Positions 34,878-43,649 of a DNA stretch of 64,000 bases are shown here, one piece after another. Location of the stretch: positions 242,878 through 306,877 of the forward strand of contig NZ_KQ031391.1 of assembly GCF_000966285.1 (NCBI RefSeq), written 5' to 3'. This DNA is from Pseudofrankia sp. DC12. GTDB lineage: Bacteria; Actinomycetota; Actinomycetes; Frankiales; Frankiaceae. The notes under the pieces were generated by a model. That model saw only the letters and a program-made list of their open reading frames with translations. It was not told the DNA's origin and made no database searches. A program made the position numbers and the translations under genes. Numbering within the stretch: the stretch's first letter is position 1; every line of letters begins with the position of its first letter.

Positions 34878-34899
34878 GCGGTTCCGCACCCCGAACCGC
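34878..34899 (+). terminator. Hairpin terminator after methyltransferase gene
   Basis: GCGGTTC (34878-34884) and GAACCGC (34893-34899) form a 7-bp perfect stem with an 8-base loop, starting 3 bases past the stop codon. A short GTTT follows. This is a likely weak intrinsic or factor-assisted terminator. Confidence 0.55.
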
Positions 34900-34964
34900 G
34901 TTTGCGGAAAGGCGAACTAGTTTTCTACGTCGATGTCGATTTATTGAAAGGTAGTGTCGCTACC

Positions 34965-35028
34965 GGCCCTGCCTAGAGCCTCTCCACTCCCCTGACCAGC
35001 CCCGTCAGGGGAGCCCGACGGCAGGGCC
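34965..35028. repeat. Nested inverted repeats (two-level hairpin)
   Basis: An outer pair GGCCCTGCC (34965-34973) and GGCAGGGCC (35020-35028) encloses an inner perfect 10-bp pair CTCCCCTGAC (34987-34996) and GTCAGGGGAG (35004-35013) with a 7-base loop. The ~350-base gap between 34876 and 35229 holds no recognised gene. The structure could be a terminator, a structured leader RNA of the TetR gene, or a mobile-repeat scar. Confidence 0.6.
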
Positions 35029-35229
35029 AACCCCTGGGAGGACGCGGCCGGACGGCGGCTTCGGCGCCGTGGTCGATCGTCCCCGTGCCTGAGGGCGCCG
35101 CAGGGCGGCGCGCCTCGTGTGGCGTGCCCAGCGCGGGCTCCCCTCACTACGATGAGCAAGATCCTGTCCAGCGAGGGCAGACAGCGGCAGCGTGCCCGCA
35201 CGGCTCGCGTCGCCCAGGAGGGAGCCACG

Positions 35230-35934
35230 GTGTCCGAAGGAACCGACCGCGTCGAGCAACGGGCCGCCATCCCGAACGCCACCCGCGGCTGGCAGGGCGC
35301 GCCCAGGAAGACGCGGCGCGGCACCGGGCGCACCAGCCGCGGCCGCCAGACCCGCAACCAACTGCTCGACGCGGCCCGCCTCGTCTTCGAACGCGACGGC
35401 TTCCTCCAGGCCCGCGTCGCCGACATCTGCGACGAGGCCGGCGTCTCCCACGGCTCCTTCTACACCTACTTCGTCTCCAAAGAAGAAATCTTCCGCACCC
35501 TCGTCGACTCCATCGAGCTCGACCTGCTCACCGTCGAGCCCGCGTCCGAGGACGACCACGACCCGGTCGGGCGCATCCGCGCGGCGAACGAGCACTACCT
35601 GCGTGCCTACGCGGCCAACGCGGGCATCATGCGCGTCATCCACCAGGTCGCCACGATCGACGTCGAGGTCTGGCGCATCCGCTTCCAGCGCCAGGACGCC
35701 TTCGCGCACGCCATCGAGCGGCGCATCCGCCGCCTCCAGGCCGACGGGCTCGCGGACCCGGCCGTCGAGCCCTACTACGCGGCCCAGGCCCTCGGCGGCA
35801 TGGTCGCCTACTTCGCCGAGCTGCTGTTCAGCTCCCACGAACCGGTCGAGGCCGATCCCGACACCGCGATCGAGGCGCTCACCCGCATCTGGATCAACGC
35901 CCTCGGCATCGGCGACCGCGGCCCGCGCGGCTAG
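35230..35934 (+). CDS. TetR/AcrR-family regulator
   Basis: A 234-residue TetR-type repressor from GTG 35230, chosen because AGGAGGGAG ends 5 bases upstream; ATG at 35152 would add 26 residues. The DNA-binding HTH is clear: QLLDAARLVFERDGFLQARV, then ADICDEAGVSHGSFYTYFVSKEEIF. The C-terminal ligand and dimer domain (about 90-225) is all-helical and includes RVIHQVATIDVEVW. The basic N-terminal extension (TRRGTGRTSRGRQTRN) is common in this group. A four-TM protein gene follows after 22 bases and may be its target. The ligand is unknown. Confidence 0.9.
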   Translation: MSEGTDRVEQRAAIPNATRGWQGAPRKTRRGTGRTSRGRQTRNQLLDAARLVFERDGFLQARVADICDEAGVSHGSFYTYFVSKEEIFRTLVDSIELDLLTVEPASEDDHDPVGRIRAANEHYLRAYAANAGIMRVIHQVATIDVEVWRIRFQRQDAFAHAIERRIRRLQADGLADPAVEPYYAAQALGGMVAYFAELLFSSHEPVEADPDTAIEALTRIWINALGIGDRGPRG

Positions 35935-35956
35935 CGGCCCGGGCGCGAAGAAGGAC

Positions 35957-36502
35957 ATGGACCGCGTGGACGCGCAGGACAGCCTCGGCCGGCCGGCCGC
36001 CGCCCGCCACGGCTGGCGGGCCGGCATGCTGGCGCTCGCGCGCAACCCGGCCGGATCGATCTACGGCACGGTCCTCGCCGACTCGGTGCTCGCGGTCGAG
36101 GCCGAACGACAGACGACGCTGAGCGACCTGATCTACGCCGAGCTCATCACGGTGCTCATCTACTGGCTCGCCCACGTGTACGCCGCGTTCCTCGGCTCCC
36201 AGCCGCACGTGGGCCGCCGGGGCTGGCTGCGCCGGCTGGGCGAGACGATGTCCCACGAGTGGTCGCTGGTCACGGCGTCGTTCGTCCCGCTGCTCGCGGT
36301 CCTGCTGGCGTCGGCCGCCGGCGCGTCGGTGCAGACCGCGTCGCTCGCTGGCATGTGGACAGGCGTCGGCTCGCTGATCCTGTGGGGGGAGATCGCCGGC
36401 CGGCAGGGCGGCAGCGGCACCTGGGCCTCGCTCGCCTACGGCCTCGTCTCGGGCGCGTTCGGCGTCGCGCTGATCCTGATGCGGGTCCTGCTGCTGCACT
36501 GA
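35957..36502 (+). CDS. Integral membrane protein, four predicted helices
   Basis: A 181-residue membrane protein from ATG 35957, with GAAGAAGGAC upstream. It has about four hydrophobic helices: ELITVLIYWLAHVYAAFLG, VPLLAVLLASAAGASVQTAS, AGMWTGVGSLILW and GLVSGAFGVALILMRVLLL. No motif assigns a function. It lies 22 bases after the TetR gene on the same strand and converges on the MFS gene. It could be regulated by that TetR protein. Confidence 0.8.
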   Translation: MDRVDAQDSLGRPAAARHGWRAGMLALARNPAGSIYGTVLADSVLAVEAERQTTLSDLIYAELITVLIYWLAHVYAAFLGSQPHVGRRGWLRRLGETMSHEWSLVTASFVPLLAVLLASAAGASVQTASLAGMWTGVGSLILWGEIAGRQGGSGTWASLAYGLVSGAFGVALILMRVLLLH

Positions 36503-36558
36503 CCCGCCGGCCACGCCACCATGGTCAACGCGGTCACAGCGCACGGGAGAATATCCGA

Positions 36559-38061
36559 CTACCCGCAGGCATCGCGGTCGCTCTCCGCATCACGACCGCG
36601 TCCATCCGGCGTGGCCCTCTGCTGGTCCACCGCCGTCAGGGGGCTCGCGATGTCCTCCAGGGAACGGCCTGCGGCCTCGACACCAAGGGCGAGCTCGGCG
36701 ACGCCGCCGAGCGCCATCGCGCCGGCTCCGACGAGGAAGCCGACCATGACCGGGCCGGTGCGACCGGTCTCGATGAGCCGGCCGAACAGCAGCGGCCCGG
36801 TGATCCCGCCGATGGCCGTCCCGGCCGCGTAGAAGAACGCGATGGCGAGCGCGCGGGTCTCCATCGGGAAGATCTCGCTGACCGTCAGGTACGCGGCGCT
36901 GGCCCCGGCCGAGGCGAAGAAGAACATCACGACGACGCCGGACAGGAACGTCCAGGCGCCGAGCAGTCCGGCGTGGACCAGGACTCCCAGCGCGGCCGCG
37001 AGCACGGCGGCGGCCAGGTAGCTGGAGGCGATCATCGGGCGGCGCCCCACTGTGTCGAACAGCCGGCCGAGCACCAGCGGGCCGGCGCAGTTGCCCAGCG
37101 CGTACACGACGAAGAACACCGGGACCGACGACGAGTCGACGCCGTAGAACGTCGAGAGCAGTGTGCCCAGGTCGAAGGTGACCGCGTTGTAGAGAAAGGC
37201 CTGGCCGACGAAGAGCGCGAGGCCCAGCGCGGCCCGGCTCCGGTGCGTCCTGGCGATGGCCGTCACGACCGCGCCGAGCCCGACCTTCTCCCGCGGGCGG
37301 ATCTCGATCCACCCGGCAGGCGGGGGCAGCGGGGCACCAGTCTCCCGCGCGGCCGCGTCCTCGACGCCCGCGACGATCCGCTCAGCCTCGGCACCCCGCC
37401 CGTGGATGATCAGCCAGCGTGGGCTTTCCGGGACGTTGCGGCGCACGACGAGAATCAGCAGCCCCAGCGACGCGCCGAGCCCGAAGCTCAGCCGCCAGCC
37501 GACGTCGACGGCGAACAGCGACTCGGACAGCAGCAGGACCGCCAGCCCCGCTCCCCCCGCCGAACCGAGCCAGTAGGAGCCGTTGATGAGCAGATCCACC
37601 CGGCCGCGGACCCGCGCCGGGATCAGCTCGTCGACGGCGGAGTTGATCGCCGCGTACTCACCGCCGATGCCGGCGCCGGTGACGAAGCGGCACAGGAAGA
37701 AGAACCAGGGCGTCCACGAGAACGCGGCCGCGGTCGTCGCCACGATGTAGACACCGAGGGTCACGAGAAACAGCCGCCTGCGGCCGAACCGGTCGGTGAG
37801 CTGGCCGAAGAACAGCGCTCCCAGGCAGCTGCCGAGCACGTAGACCGCGGCGGCCCGGCCGATCCCTGCCGCCGAGAGCGCGATCCCGCTGTCCGCCTCG
37901 GTCAGCCGCGGCCCGACGGCGCCGATCATCGTGACCTCGAGGCCGTCGAGAATCCAGACGGCGCCGAGCCCGACCACCACCAGCCGGTGGAACCGGGCCC
38001 ACGGCAGTTGGTCGAGCCGGGCCGGAACCGCCGTCCGTACCACCGGGGCCTCGTCACACAT
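36559..38061 (-). CDS. MFS transporter (sugar/metabolite porter type)
   Basis: A 500-residue 12-helix major facilitator. The sugar-porter-like motifs are present: GQLTDRFGRRR after helix 2, PESPRWL after helix 6 (a hallmark of the SP and metabolite:H+ symporter families) and GRLFDTVGRR in the second half. The central loop (about 220-265) is cytoplasmic. The N-terminus is short and basic; the Asp-rich tail is unusual. It is probably a proton symporter of a sugar or organic acid in the cytoplasmic membrane; the substrate cannot be read from sequence. It converges with the upstream membrane protein gene. Confidence 0.9.
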   Translation of the reverse strand: MCDEAPVVRTAVPARLDQLPWARFHRLVVVGLGAVWILDGLEVTMIGAVGPRLTEADSGIALSAAGIGRAAAVYVLGSCLGALFFGQLTDRFGRRRLFLVTLGVYIVATTAAAFSWTPWFFFLCRFVTGAGIGGEYAAINSAVDELIPARVRGRVDLLINGSYWLGSAGGAGLAVLLLSESLFAVDVGWRLSFGLGASLGLLILVVRRNVPESPRWLIIHGRGAEAERIVAGVEDAAARETGAPLPPPAGWIEIRPREKVGLGAVVTAIARTHRSRAALGLALFVGQAFLYNAVTFDLGTLLSTFYGVDSSSVPVFFVVYALGNCAGPLVLGRLFDTVGRRPMIASSYLAAAVLAAALGVLVHAGLLGAWTFLSGVVVMFFFASAGASAAYLTVSEIFPMETRALAIAFFYAAGTAIGGITGPLLFGRLIETGRTGPVMVGFLVGAGAMALGGVAELALGVEAAGRSLEDIASPLTAVDQQRATPDGRGRDAESDRDACG

Positions 38062-38171
38062 CTCACCGGGCAGGCTGCACCACGGCGGCCGGCACCGCGG
38101 GTGGGCGCGCCGGTCGAGCTACCGGACGGCCTCGCCGGAGCCGGCCGCCAGCTCGTCGCCCACCCGCGGTG

Positions 38172-38290
38172 CCGGCCGCCGAGATCTGCATGGAGACGTT
38201 GACGATGCCCGACGCCAGGCCCGCGTCCGCCGGTGGGACGTCGGCCAGCGCCAGCGTCGTCAGCGGGGACGCGACCTGCGGCGGTTCTCA
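38172..38290 (-). pseudogene. Remnant of a DHA2 (EmrB/QacA) MFS transporter
   Basis: About 35 codons read as SPLTTLALADVPPADAGLASG followed by IVNVSMQISAA, a segment diagnostic of helices 12-13 of 14-helix DHA2 drug exporters. The flanks are unrelated frames, so only this island survives. It lies just upstream of the intact MFS gene, which belongs to another MFS family, so it is not part of that gene. Confidence 0.7.
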
Positions 38291-38431
38291 CGGTGCATCA
38301 CCTCTGCCCGTTTGGCAGTGCGGTCCGCGTCCCGGACCGCTGAGCGGCTCGTGTGGCTGAGGCCGGCCAAGGCGTCGTGAGGCGGCGGGTTCGGGTCGCC
38401 TGCCGGGTTGTGGCGCGCTACAAATCTCGGC

Positions 38432-39484
38432 ATGACCACCGCGACACCGCGCACGCCCTCGCCAGAAGCCCAGCCGGCCGCGGGCCCCGGTCCCGTCGGC
38501 CCACCGCCGCCGTTCGACGCGGAGATGGGCGCGGCGCTGGAAGCGCTGGCCGGCGTGCTGCCGATGGCGATCACGCCGGAGATGATCCCGCTGATGCGCG
38601 GCGGTCCCCAGCTCGGGCCGACGAACGAGGAGCTGGCCCGCGGCGGGGCCTTCACGATCACCGAGGTGGCCGTGCCCGGCCCGGACGGCGCGCCCGACGT
38701 GGCGCTGCTGGTCTGCCAGCCGGCGGCCGCGGCCATCGAGGCCGCCGGGGCCGACCCGGCCGCGGCCCAGCCAGTGGTCTACCACTCGCACGGCGGCGGC
38801 ATGATCATCGGTGACGCCCGCTCCGGGCTGCCGGACATCCTCGACTGGGCCGAGGATCTCGGCCTCGTCGTCGTCTCGGTGGACTACCGGCTCGCGCCCG
38901 AGCACCCGCACCCCGCCCCGGTGGAGGACTGCTACGCCGGGCTGCTCTGGACCGCGGCACACGCCGCCGAGATCGGCGGCGACCCCGAGCGGCTGCTCGT
39001 CGCGGGCCTGTCCGCCGGCGGCGGCCTCTCGGCCGCGCTCACCCTGCTCGCCCGCGACCGCGGTGGCCCGGCCCTGATCGGCCAGGTCCTGATGTCGCCG
39101 ATGCTGGACGACCGTAACGACACGGCCTCGGCCGTCCAGCTGGCCGGCCGGGGCATCTGGGACCGGTCGTCGAACGCGACCGGCTGGGGTGCCCTGCTGG
39201 GCGACGCCGCCGGGGGCGCCGACGTCTCCCCCTACGCCGCGCCCGCCCGGGCCGGCGACCTGTCCGGCCTGCCCCCGGCCTACATCGACGTCGGCTCCGC
39301 GGAGACCTTCCGCGACGAGGACGTCGCCTACGCCGCTCGGCTGTGGCGGTCCGGCGGCCAGGCCGAGCTGCACGTCTGGCCCGGTGCCTTCCACGGCTTC
39401 GACCTGCTCGCCCCGCACGCTGCCCTGACCCGCCAGGCCAAGGCCGCCCGCCTGCAGTGGCTCACCCGGCTGCTGGCCCGGTAG
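38432..39484 (+). CDS. Alpha/beta-hydrolase, hormone-sensitive-lipase family esterase
   Basis: A 350-residue esterase of the HSL family (GTG at 38408 could extend it by eight residues). The oxyanion-hole motif HSHGGGMIIG, the nucleophile elbow GLSAGGGLSA, the acid in SAETFRDEDVAY and the catalytic His in AFHGFD are all present, so it should be an active carboxylesterase. The Pro/Ala-rich N-terminus has no signal peptide, suggesting a cytoplasmic enzyme. It stands alone on its strand between the MFS gene and the minus-strand cyclase gene; the substrate is unknown. Confidence 0.92.
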   Translation: MTTATPRTPSPEAQPAAGPGPVGPPPPFDAEMGAALEALAGVLPMAITPEMIPLMRGGPQLGPTNEELARGGAFTITEVAVPGPDGAPDVALLVCQPAAAAIEAAGADPAAAQPVVYHSHGGGMIIGDARSGLPDILDWAEDLGLVVVSVDYRLAPEHPHPAPVEDCYAGLLWTAAHAAEIGGDPERLLVAGLSAGGGLSAALTLLARDRGGPALIGQVLMSPMLDDRNDTASAVQLAGRGIWDRSSNATGWGALLGDAAGGADVSPYAAPARAGDLSGLPPAYIDVGSAETFRDEDVAYAARLWRSGGQAELHVWPGAFHGFDLLAPHAALTRQAKAARLQWLTRLLAR

Positions 39485-39619
39485 CGGGGGTCCTGCCGCG
39501 CGGGCCCGGGCGGCGCGGCGAAGTCGGCGATCACCACACTCTCCAGGATCGACTACGGACGCTGCTGATGGTGACGCCTGATTGCCTTTCGACTGCAGAG
39601 AGCAACAGTTGGGGTGGCC

Positions 39620-41443
39620 TCAGAGGCGCACCCCGCTCCGCGCGAGCCACATGTCCAAACCAACCAGCTGCCAGAGCGCCACCAGCCCGTGCTGCGGTTC
39701 GGGCGGCATCCGGCCGTCGCGAGCCGCCGCCACCGCCGTCGCCCACGCGGCCTCGGCGATCCCGAGGTCCACCCACCCGTCCTCGACCAGCGGTCCACCT
39801 GCCAGCATGCCGATCCCGCCCGCGTCCTCCACCGCGTCGACGAGCTCCAGGTCGAACCGCGCCTTGCCGCGCCGGGTCCGCACCGACTCGGGGAGCACGT
39901 CGCCGGCCGCCGCGCGCAGCACCGGTTTGGTCTCGCCGGGGCGGTACAGCGTCAGGCCCGGGGTGGACAAGGCCACCTCGATCACCCTGCGGTCGTGGAA
40001 CGGGTGGCGCCAGTCGACGCCCGCGCCCGTGTAGAACGTCCGCGCCGTGTCGAGCAGCGGCAGCGACGAGCGCACCACCGCGAGCCGCCACCGCTCCCGC
40101 TGGTCGTACGACCGGAACAGGGCGGCGTCGGCGGCGTCCGCCGCGGCGAACCGGCCATCGAGGTCCAGCCCGCGCAGCCGTCGCGGCCGGATCCACGGCA
40201 GAGTCAGACGTTCGCCCGCGATGCCGCGGGGGAACGGGGCGAGCGCGTGGTGGCGCGCGACGGCGAGCCGGGTCCGCACCGACCGGGGGCTGATCCCGGC
40301 GCCGGTCTGCCGCCACAGCGGGCCGAGCCGGCCGGCCCGCCACAGGCCGGGCCAGTGGCTGCGCCACCCGGTGAGCCAGTCATCACCACCCTCGCCCGAC
40401 AGCAGCACCCCAAGGCCCTCCTGGCGGGCCGCGGCGCTGACCGCCTCGGCGAGGGCGAGGTTCGGCCGGGGCGGCATGTCGAGGGTGTCGGCGGTCCACT
40501 GCCGCCAGCGGTCCCAGTTGTACGGCTCCGGCTTGACCCGCAGCACGGCCGTGCCGGTGTGCTCCTCGACCGCGTCGACCCACCGGGACTCGTCGTGCGA
40601 CCGGCCCGGGAACACCATGCTGATCGGCACGACCCGGGCCGGGCCCCCGTCCCGGGCCGCCAGCCGGCTCGCGATCCCGGTGATCGTGCTCGAGTCGAGG
40701 CCGCCCGACAGCCCGATGGCCACCGATGCCCGCGACGTCGCGTCGTGGACGGCGGCGTCCAGCGCCGTGCGCAGCTCCCGGGCGGCGACAGGCAGCGGGG
40801 TAGCGCGCAGCGGCGGGACCACCGACAACAACGAGGTGAAGGGCCGCCGCGACGGTGCGCGGCCCGGGACCACCTCCAGCACGTGGCCGGCGGGCACCCG
40901 TTCGACCCCGAGCAGCAGCGTCTCGTGCAGGGAGGTCAGGTCGCGGGTCAGCGTCTCGGCGAGCACGGCCTCGTCGACCCGCAGCGGGATGCCGGCGGCC
41001 CGCAGCTGGCTCGGCTCGGTGCCGAACAGCAGCCGCTCGCCGGTGTGGTGCACCACCAGCCTGCGCATCGAGTGCGGGGACCGGGCCAGCACCAGCCGGC
41101 TGGTGGCCGGGTCGAAGACGGCCAGCGCCCAGTCGCCGAGCAGGTGGTCGAGGCAGGTCAGGCCGTATCTCCCCCAGGACTCGACGACCCGGCCGGACAC
41201 CCCGCCGCTGCCTGGTCCGCCCGTGGACCAGCCGTCGACGACGGCGAGCAGCCCGTTCGGGGGGTGCGCGAGGTCGGCGGCGGCGCCGAGGCCCGGCCCG
41301 GGCGCCGCGGCGACGGCCAGCGGTCCCGCGGCGCGCAGGTGGACCGGGCCGCCGGCCGGGGTGGCCGACGTGGCGAGCATGGTCGCGGCCAGCTCGGTCG
41401 AGCCGGGCTTGCCGTCCAGGCGGAGCTCTCCGCAGAAGCTCAT
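39620..41443 (-). CDS. Asparagine-synthetase-like macrolactam cyclase (lasso-peptide type)
   Basis: A 607-residue AsnB homologue. The N-terminal glutaminase-like domain keeps Cys4 (MSFCGE). The synthetase domain has the ATP-pyrophosphatase motif LSGGLDSST (245-253) and GEGGDD (350-355). The length and low similarity to housekeeping AsnB suit the isopeptide-forming cyclases of lasso-peptide clusters, which adenylate an Asp or Glu side chain and close the ring. A decayed ABC transporter lies directly upstream on the same strand, the usual exporter position. The precursor peptide and the leader-peptidase/RRE genes are not visible, so this is an orphan enzyme here. A nonribosomal amidotransferase role is the alternative. 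Confidence 0.75.
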   Translation of the reverse strand: MSFCGELRLDGKPGSTELAATMLATSATPAGGPVHLRAAGPLAVAAAPGPGLGAAADLAHPPNGLLAVVDGWSTGGPGSGGVSGRVVESWGRYGLTCLDHLLGDWALAVFDPATSRLVLARSPHSMRRLVVHHTGERLLFGTEPSQLRAAGIPLRVDEAVLAETLTRDLTSLHETLLLGVERVPAGHVLEVVPGRAPSRRPFTSLLSVVPPLRATPLPVAARELRTALDAAVHDATSRASVAIGLSGGLDSSTITGIASRLAARDGGPARVVPISMVFPGRSHDESRWVDAVEEHTGTAVLRVKPEPYNWDRWRQWTADTLDMPPRPNLALAEAVSAAARQEGLGVLLSGEGGDDWLTGWRSHWPGLWRAGRLGPLWRQTGAGISPRSVRTRLAVARHHALAPFPRGIAGERLTLPWIRPRRLRGLDLDGRFAAADAADAALFRSYDQRERWRLAVVRSSLPLLDTARTFYTGAGVDWRHPFHDRRVIEVALSTPGLTLYRPGETKPVLRAAAGDVLPESVRTRRGKARFDLELVDAVEDAGGIGMLAGGPLVEDGWVDLGIAEAAWATAVAAARDGRMPPEPQHGLVALWQLVGLDMWLARSGVRL

Positions 41444-41525
41444 GACATCGGCCTCCGGTGGGTGGCGCCACATCGGCCGGGACCACACCGAGACGGACAC
41501 CGAGTATGGATACTAAGAGTGTTAA

Positions 41526-42400
41526 TCAAAGCACTCTGTGTTCGGATCGTGAGGTGCTGGCGCTCGCGAGTCGCAGCGCGTCGCGGAAAAAGCCCTCGGT
41601 CTCGGCGAGCTCGCCTGGGCTGGCCAGCGCCGTCAGCCAACCGTCCTCCAGCACCACCACCCGGTCGCAGCCGAGCACGGTGGACATTCGGTGGGCGATG
41701 ACGGTGGCCGCCGGCCCGATCGTGGCCACCGCGGCGCGCAGCGCCTCCTCCGCGCGGGCGTCGAGCGCGCTGCTCGGCTCGTCCAGCACCAGGAGGCCGG
41801 GCAGCCGGACCAGCGCCCTGGCCAGCGCCACGCGCTGGCGCTGGCCCTCTCGCGGGTCGACGTCGGCCCGGTCGACCGGCCGGTCACCGGGGCCGACGAG
41901 CACCTGGCCCCTGCTCGGTTCGGGCAGGCCGAGCAGCACGCCGGCGAGGGTCGTCTTGCCGGCACCGCTGCGCCCGACCACGCCGAGCCGCTCGCCCGGC
42001 CGCAGCGTCAGCCCGGTGCCGGTCAACGCGGGCCGGGCCGTGCCCGGGTAGGTCACCTCGACCCCGGCGAGCCGGATCGCGCCGACGTTGGGGCAGGACC
42101 GCCCCCCTGGGGCGCGGCCGGTCGCCCAGCGGCCAGGTGCTCCTCGACGCGGTCCAGGTGGGTCAGCCGTTCCCGCAGCTGGTGCGCGGTGGCGCCGAGA
42201 GCGGAGGCCTGACCGAGCGCGCGCATCACGAGCAGCGTGACGAGCCCGACGGTGGCCAGCGGCAGCTCGTCGAGCCACAGCACCAGCAGCAGGACGGCGA
42301 TGAGCGCGAGCGCGAGCGCGCGAGGTCACGGGCCAGCCGCGCGGGGCGAGTGGAGTGGCCATGGCGCCGAAGATGGTCGGCAGTGGTCGCGTAGTTACGT
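41526..42400 (-). pseudogene. Decayed ABC exporter upstream of the cyclase
   Basis: Fragments of a fused permease-ATPase lie in different frames. A transmembrane part (ALIAVLLLVLWLDELP, then ATVGLVTLLVMRALGQ and HLDRVEEHL) is read in one frame down to about 42100. The ATPase (VGRSGAGKTTLAGVLLGLPE, then LLVLDEPSSALDARAEE and the H-loop IAHRMSTVL) is read in another. Between Walker A and the signature only ~40 residues remain instead of ~95, removing the Q-loop, and the signature is REGQRQR rather than LSGGQ. The N-terminal half is missing. It is therefore non-functional, although the Walker B end is well preserved, suggesting recent decay. Confidence 0.8.
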
Positions 42401-42551
42401 CAGGTAGCGACAGCGTAGGCTGCGGAAGACCGCGGCCGCGCGTGTCCCGGCCGGCGGACATACGCCGACAAAAGCCGGCCCACGCCGTTTGACGTGGCCC
42501 GTGTGGCGCCGGTGCCGGCGGTGGTCGCCGGGACAGGGTAAATTGACGATC

Positions 42552-43226
42552 ATGACGGCGTTCTCGGGTTCGGAGGTCGACGACGCGCTGGTGGCGGACT
42601 CGCCCGGCGAGCCCTCGGCCGCGGCGGCCGGGCCGGCAGCGGCCGGTGGCCGCACGTCACGGCAGGCCGACCTGTTCGACGCGCTGCTGCGGATCTTCCT
42701 GACCGAGGGTTTCGCTCGGTTCACGCTCGCCGAGCTGGCCGGGCGGCTGCGCTGCTCGAAGAGCACGCTCTACGCGCTGGCCCGCAGCAAGGAGCAGCTC
42801 GCGGTCGCCGTCGTCGGCCATTTCTTCCGCGCCGCCGCGGACCGCATCGAGCGCGACGTCGCCCAGGCGGCCGCCGCCAGCCCGGCCGACACCGTCGGGG
42901 CCTACCTGCGGGGGGTCGCCCGGGAGCTGCGCCCGGCGTCGGCCGTCTTCCGCCACGACCTGGCCGCGAACCCGGCGACCCGGGCCGAGTACGAGCGCAA
43001 CACCCGGATCGCCGCACGCCGGATCCGCGAGCTGGTTGCCGCCGGGGTGGCGGCCGGCGTCTTCGGCGGCGTCGACGCGGCCTTCGTCGGCCAGTCGGCG
43101 ACGGCGGTGATGGTGGCGATCCAGCGCGGGGACATCGCCACCGCGACCGGCCTGTCGGACGCCGACGCCTACGCCGAGCTGGCAAACCTGCTGCGCCACG
43201 GCCTGACCGGCCCACTGGGCGCCTGA
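42552..43226 (+). CDS. TetR/AcrR-family regulator
   Basis: A 224-residue TetR-type regulator from ATG 42552. The HTH reads LFDALLRIFLTEGFARFTLA, then ELAGRLRCSKSTLYALARSKEQLAVAVV. The C-terminal domain holds RGVARELRPASAVFRHDLA and QSATAVMVAIQ. It is divergent from the decayed ABC exporter and lasso-type cyclase and may once have controlled them; divergent TetR and exporter pairs are classic. The cognate ligand is unknown. Confidence 0.88.
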   Translation: MTAFSGSEVDDALVADSPGEPSAAAAGPAAAGGRTSRQADLFDALLRIFLTEGFARFTLAELAGRLRCSKSTLYALARSKEQLAVAVVGHFFRAAADRIERDVAQAAAASPADTVGAYLRGVARELRPASAVFRHDLAANPATRAEYERNTRIAARRIRELVAAGVAAGVFGGVDAAFVGQSATAVMVAIQRGDIATATGLSDADAYAELANLLRHGLTGPLGA

Positions 43227-43338
43227 CGAGGGCAGCGCGAGCCTGGTCACGGGTCCGGCCGGCACCAATGTGCTGCCAGTGGTAACCGTTGCGCTGCGGG
43301 AGGTTGTCGCGTCCGGCCCATGCCTGCACCATGTGCCT

Positions 43339-43593
43339 GTGCCGACCTGCGAAGAAGTCGCCTCTATAGCCGATTCCGTCGACCGGGCCGCCCGCGCGCA
43401 CGAGCTGTTCGGGGGGAAGCACCCCCGGCCCGGCCAGTTGCGCGACCTCCGCGCCGACGCCCTGCGGACCGCCATCGGCGAGGGCCGCGACGCGACCGAG
43501 CTGGCGTCCCGGCTCGGCGTGCGCGCCGCGGACATCGCCTGGATGACCAGTCTCGACAAGCCAACCTGGCCGGCCCGGGCAAAGAACGGCTGA
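43339..43593 (+). CDS. Small unrecognised protein with HTH-like helix pair
   Basis: An 84-residue protein from GTG 43339 (GTG 43333 is also possible). The sequence runs PTCEEVASIADSVDRAARAH, then LRDLRADALRTAIGEGRDA and TELASRLGVRAADIAWM. The last part resembles a Xre-like or sigma-like helix-turn-helix, so it may be a small DNA-binding protein. No family was recognised. It lies upstream of the APH-like kinase gene with a 56-base gap. Confidence 0.6.
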   Translation: MPTCEEVASIADSVDRAARAHELFGGKHPRPGQLRDLRADALRTAIGEGRDATELASRLGVRAADIAWMTSLDKPTWPARAKNG

Positions 43594-43649
43594 ACCGGGC
43601 CAGTCGGCCGGCGCGGGGCCGGTCCGAACGTCCCGACGGCGCGCTACTT

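Noticed and set aside
41516..41537. AGAGTG/CACTCT hairpin between decayed exporter and cyclase
   Set aside because: Stem of only 6 bp with a 10-base loop; may be chance, so not listed as a terminator.
41440..41640. Short minus-strand frame upstream of the cyclase as a lasso precursor
   Set aside because: It lacks a Gly-1 with Asp/Glu at 7-9 and a leader motif; the Cys/Arg-rich end overlaps the cyclase start. Not convincing.
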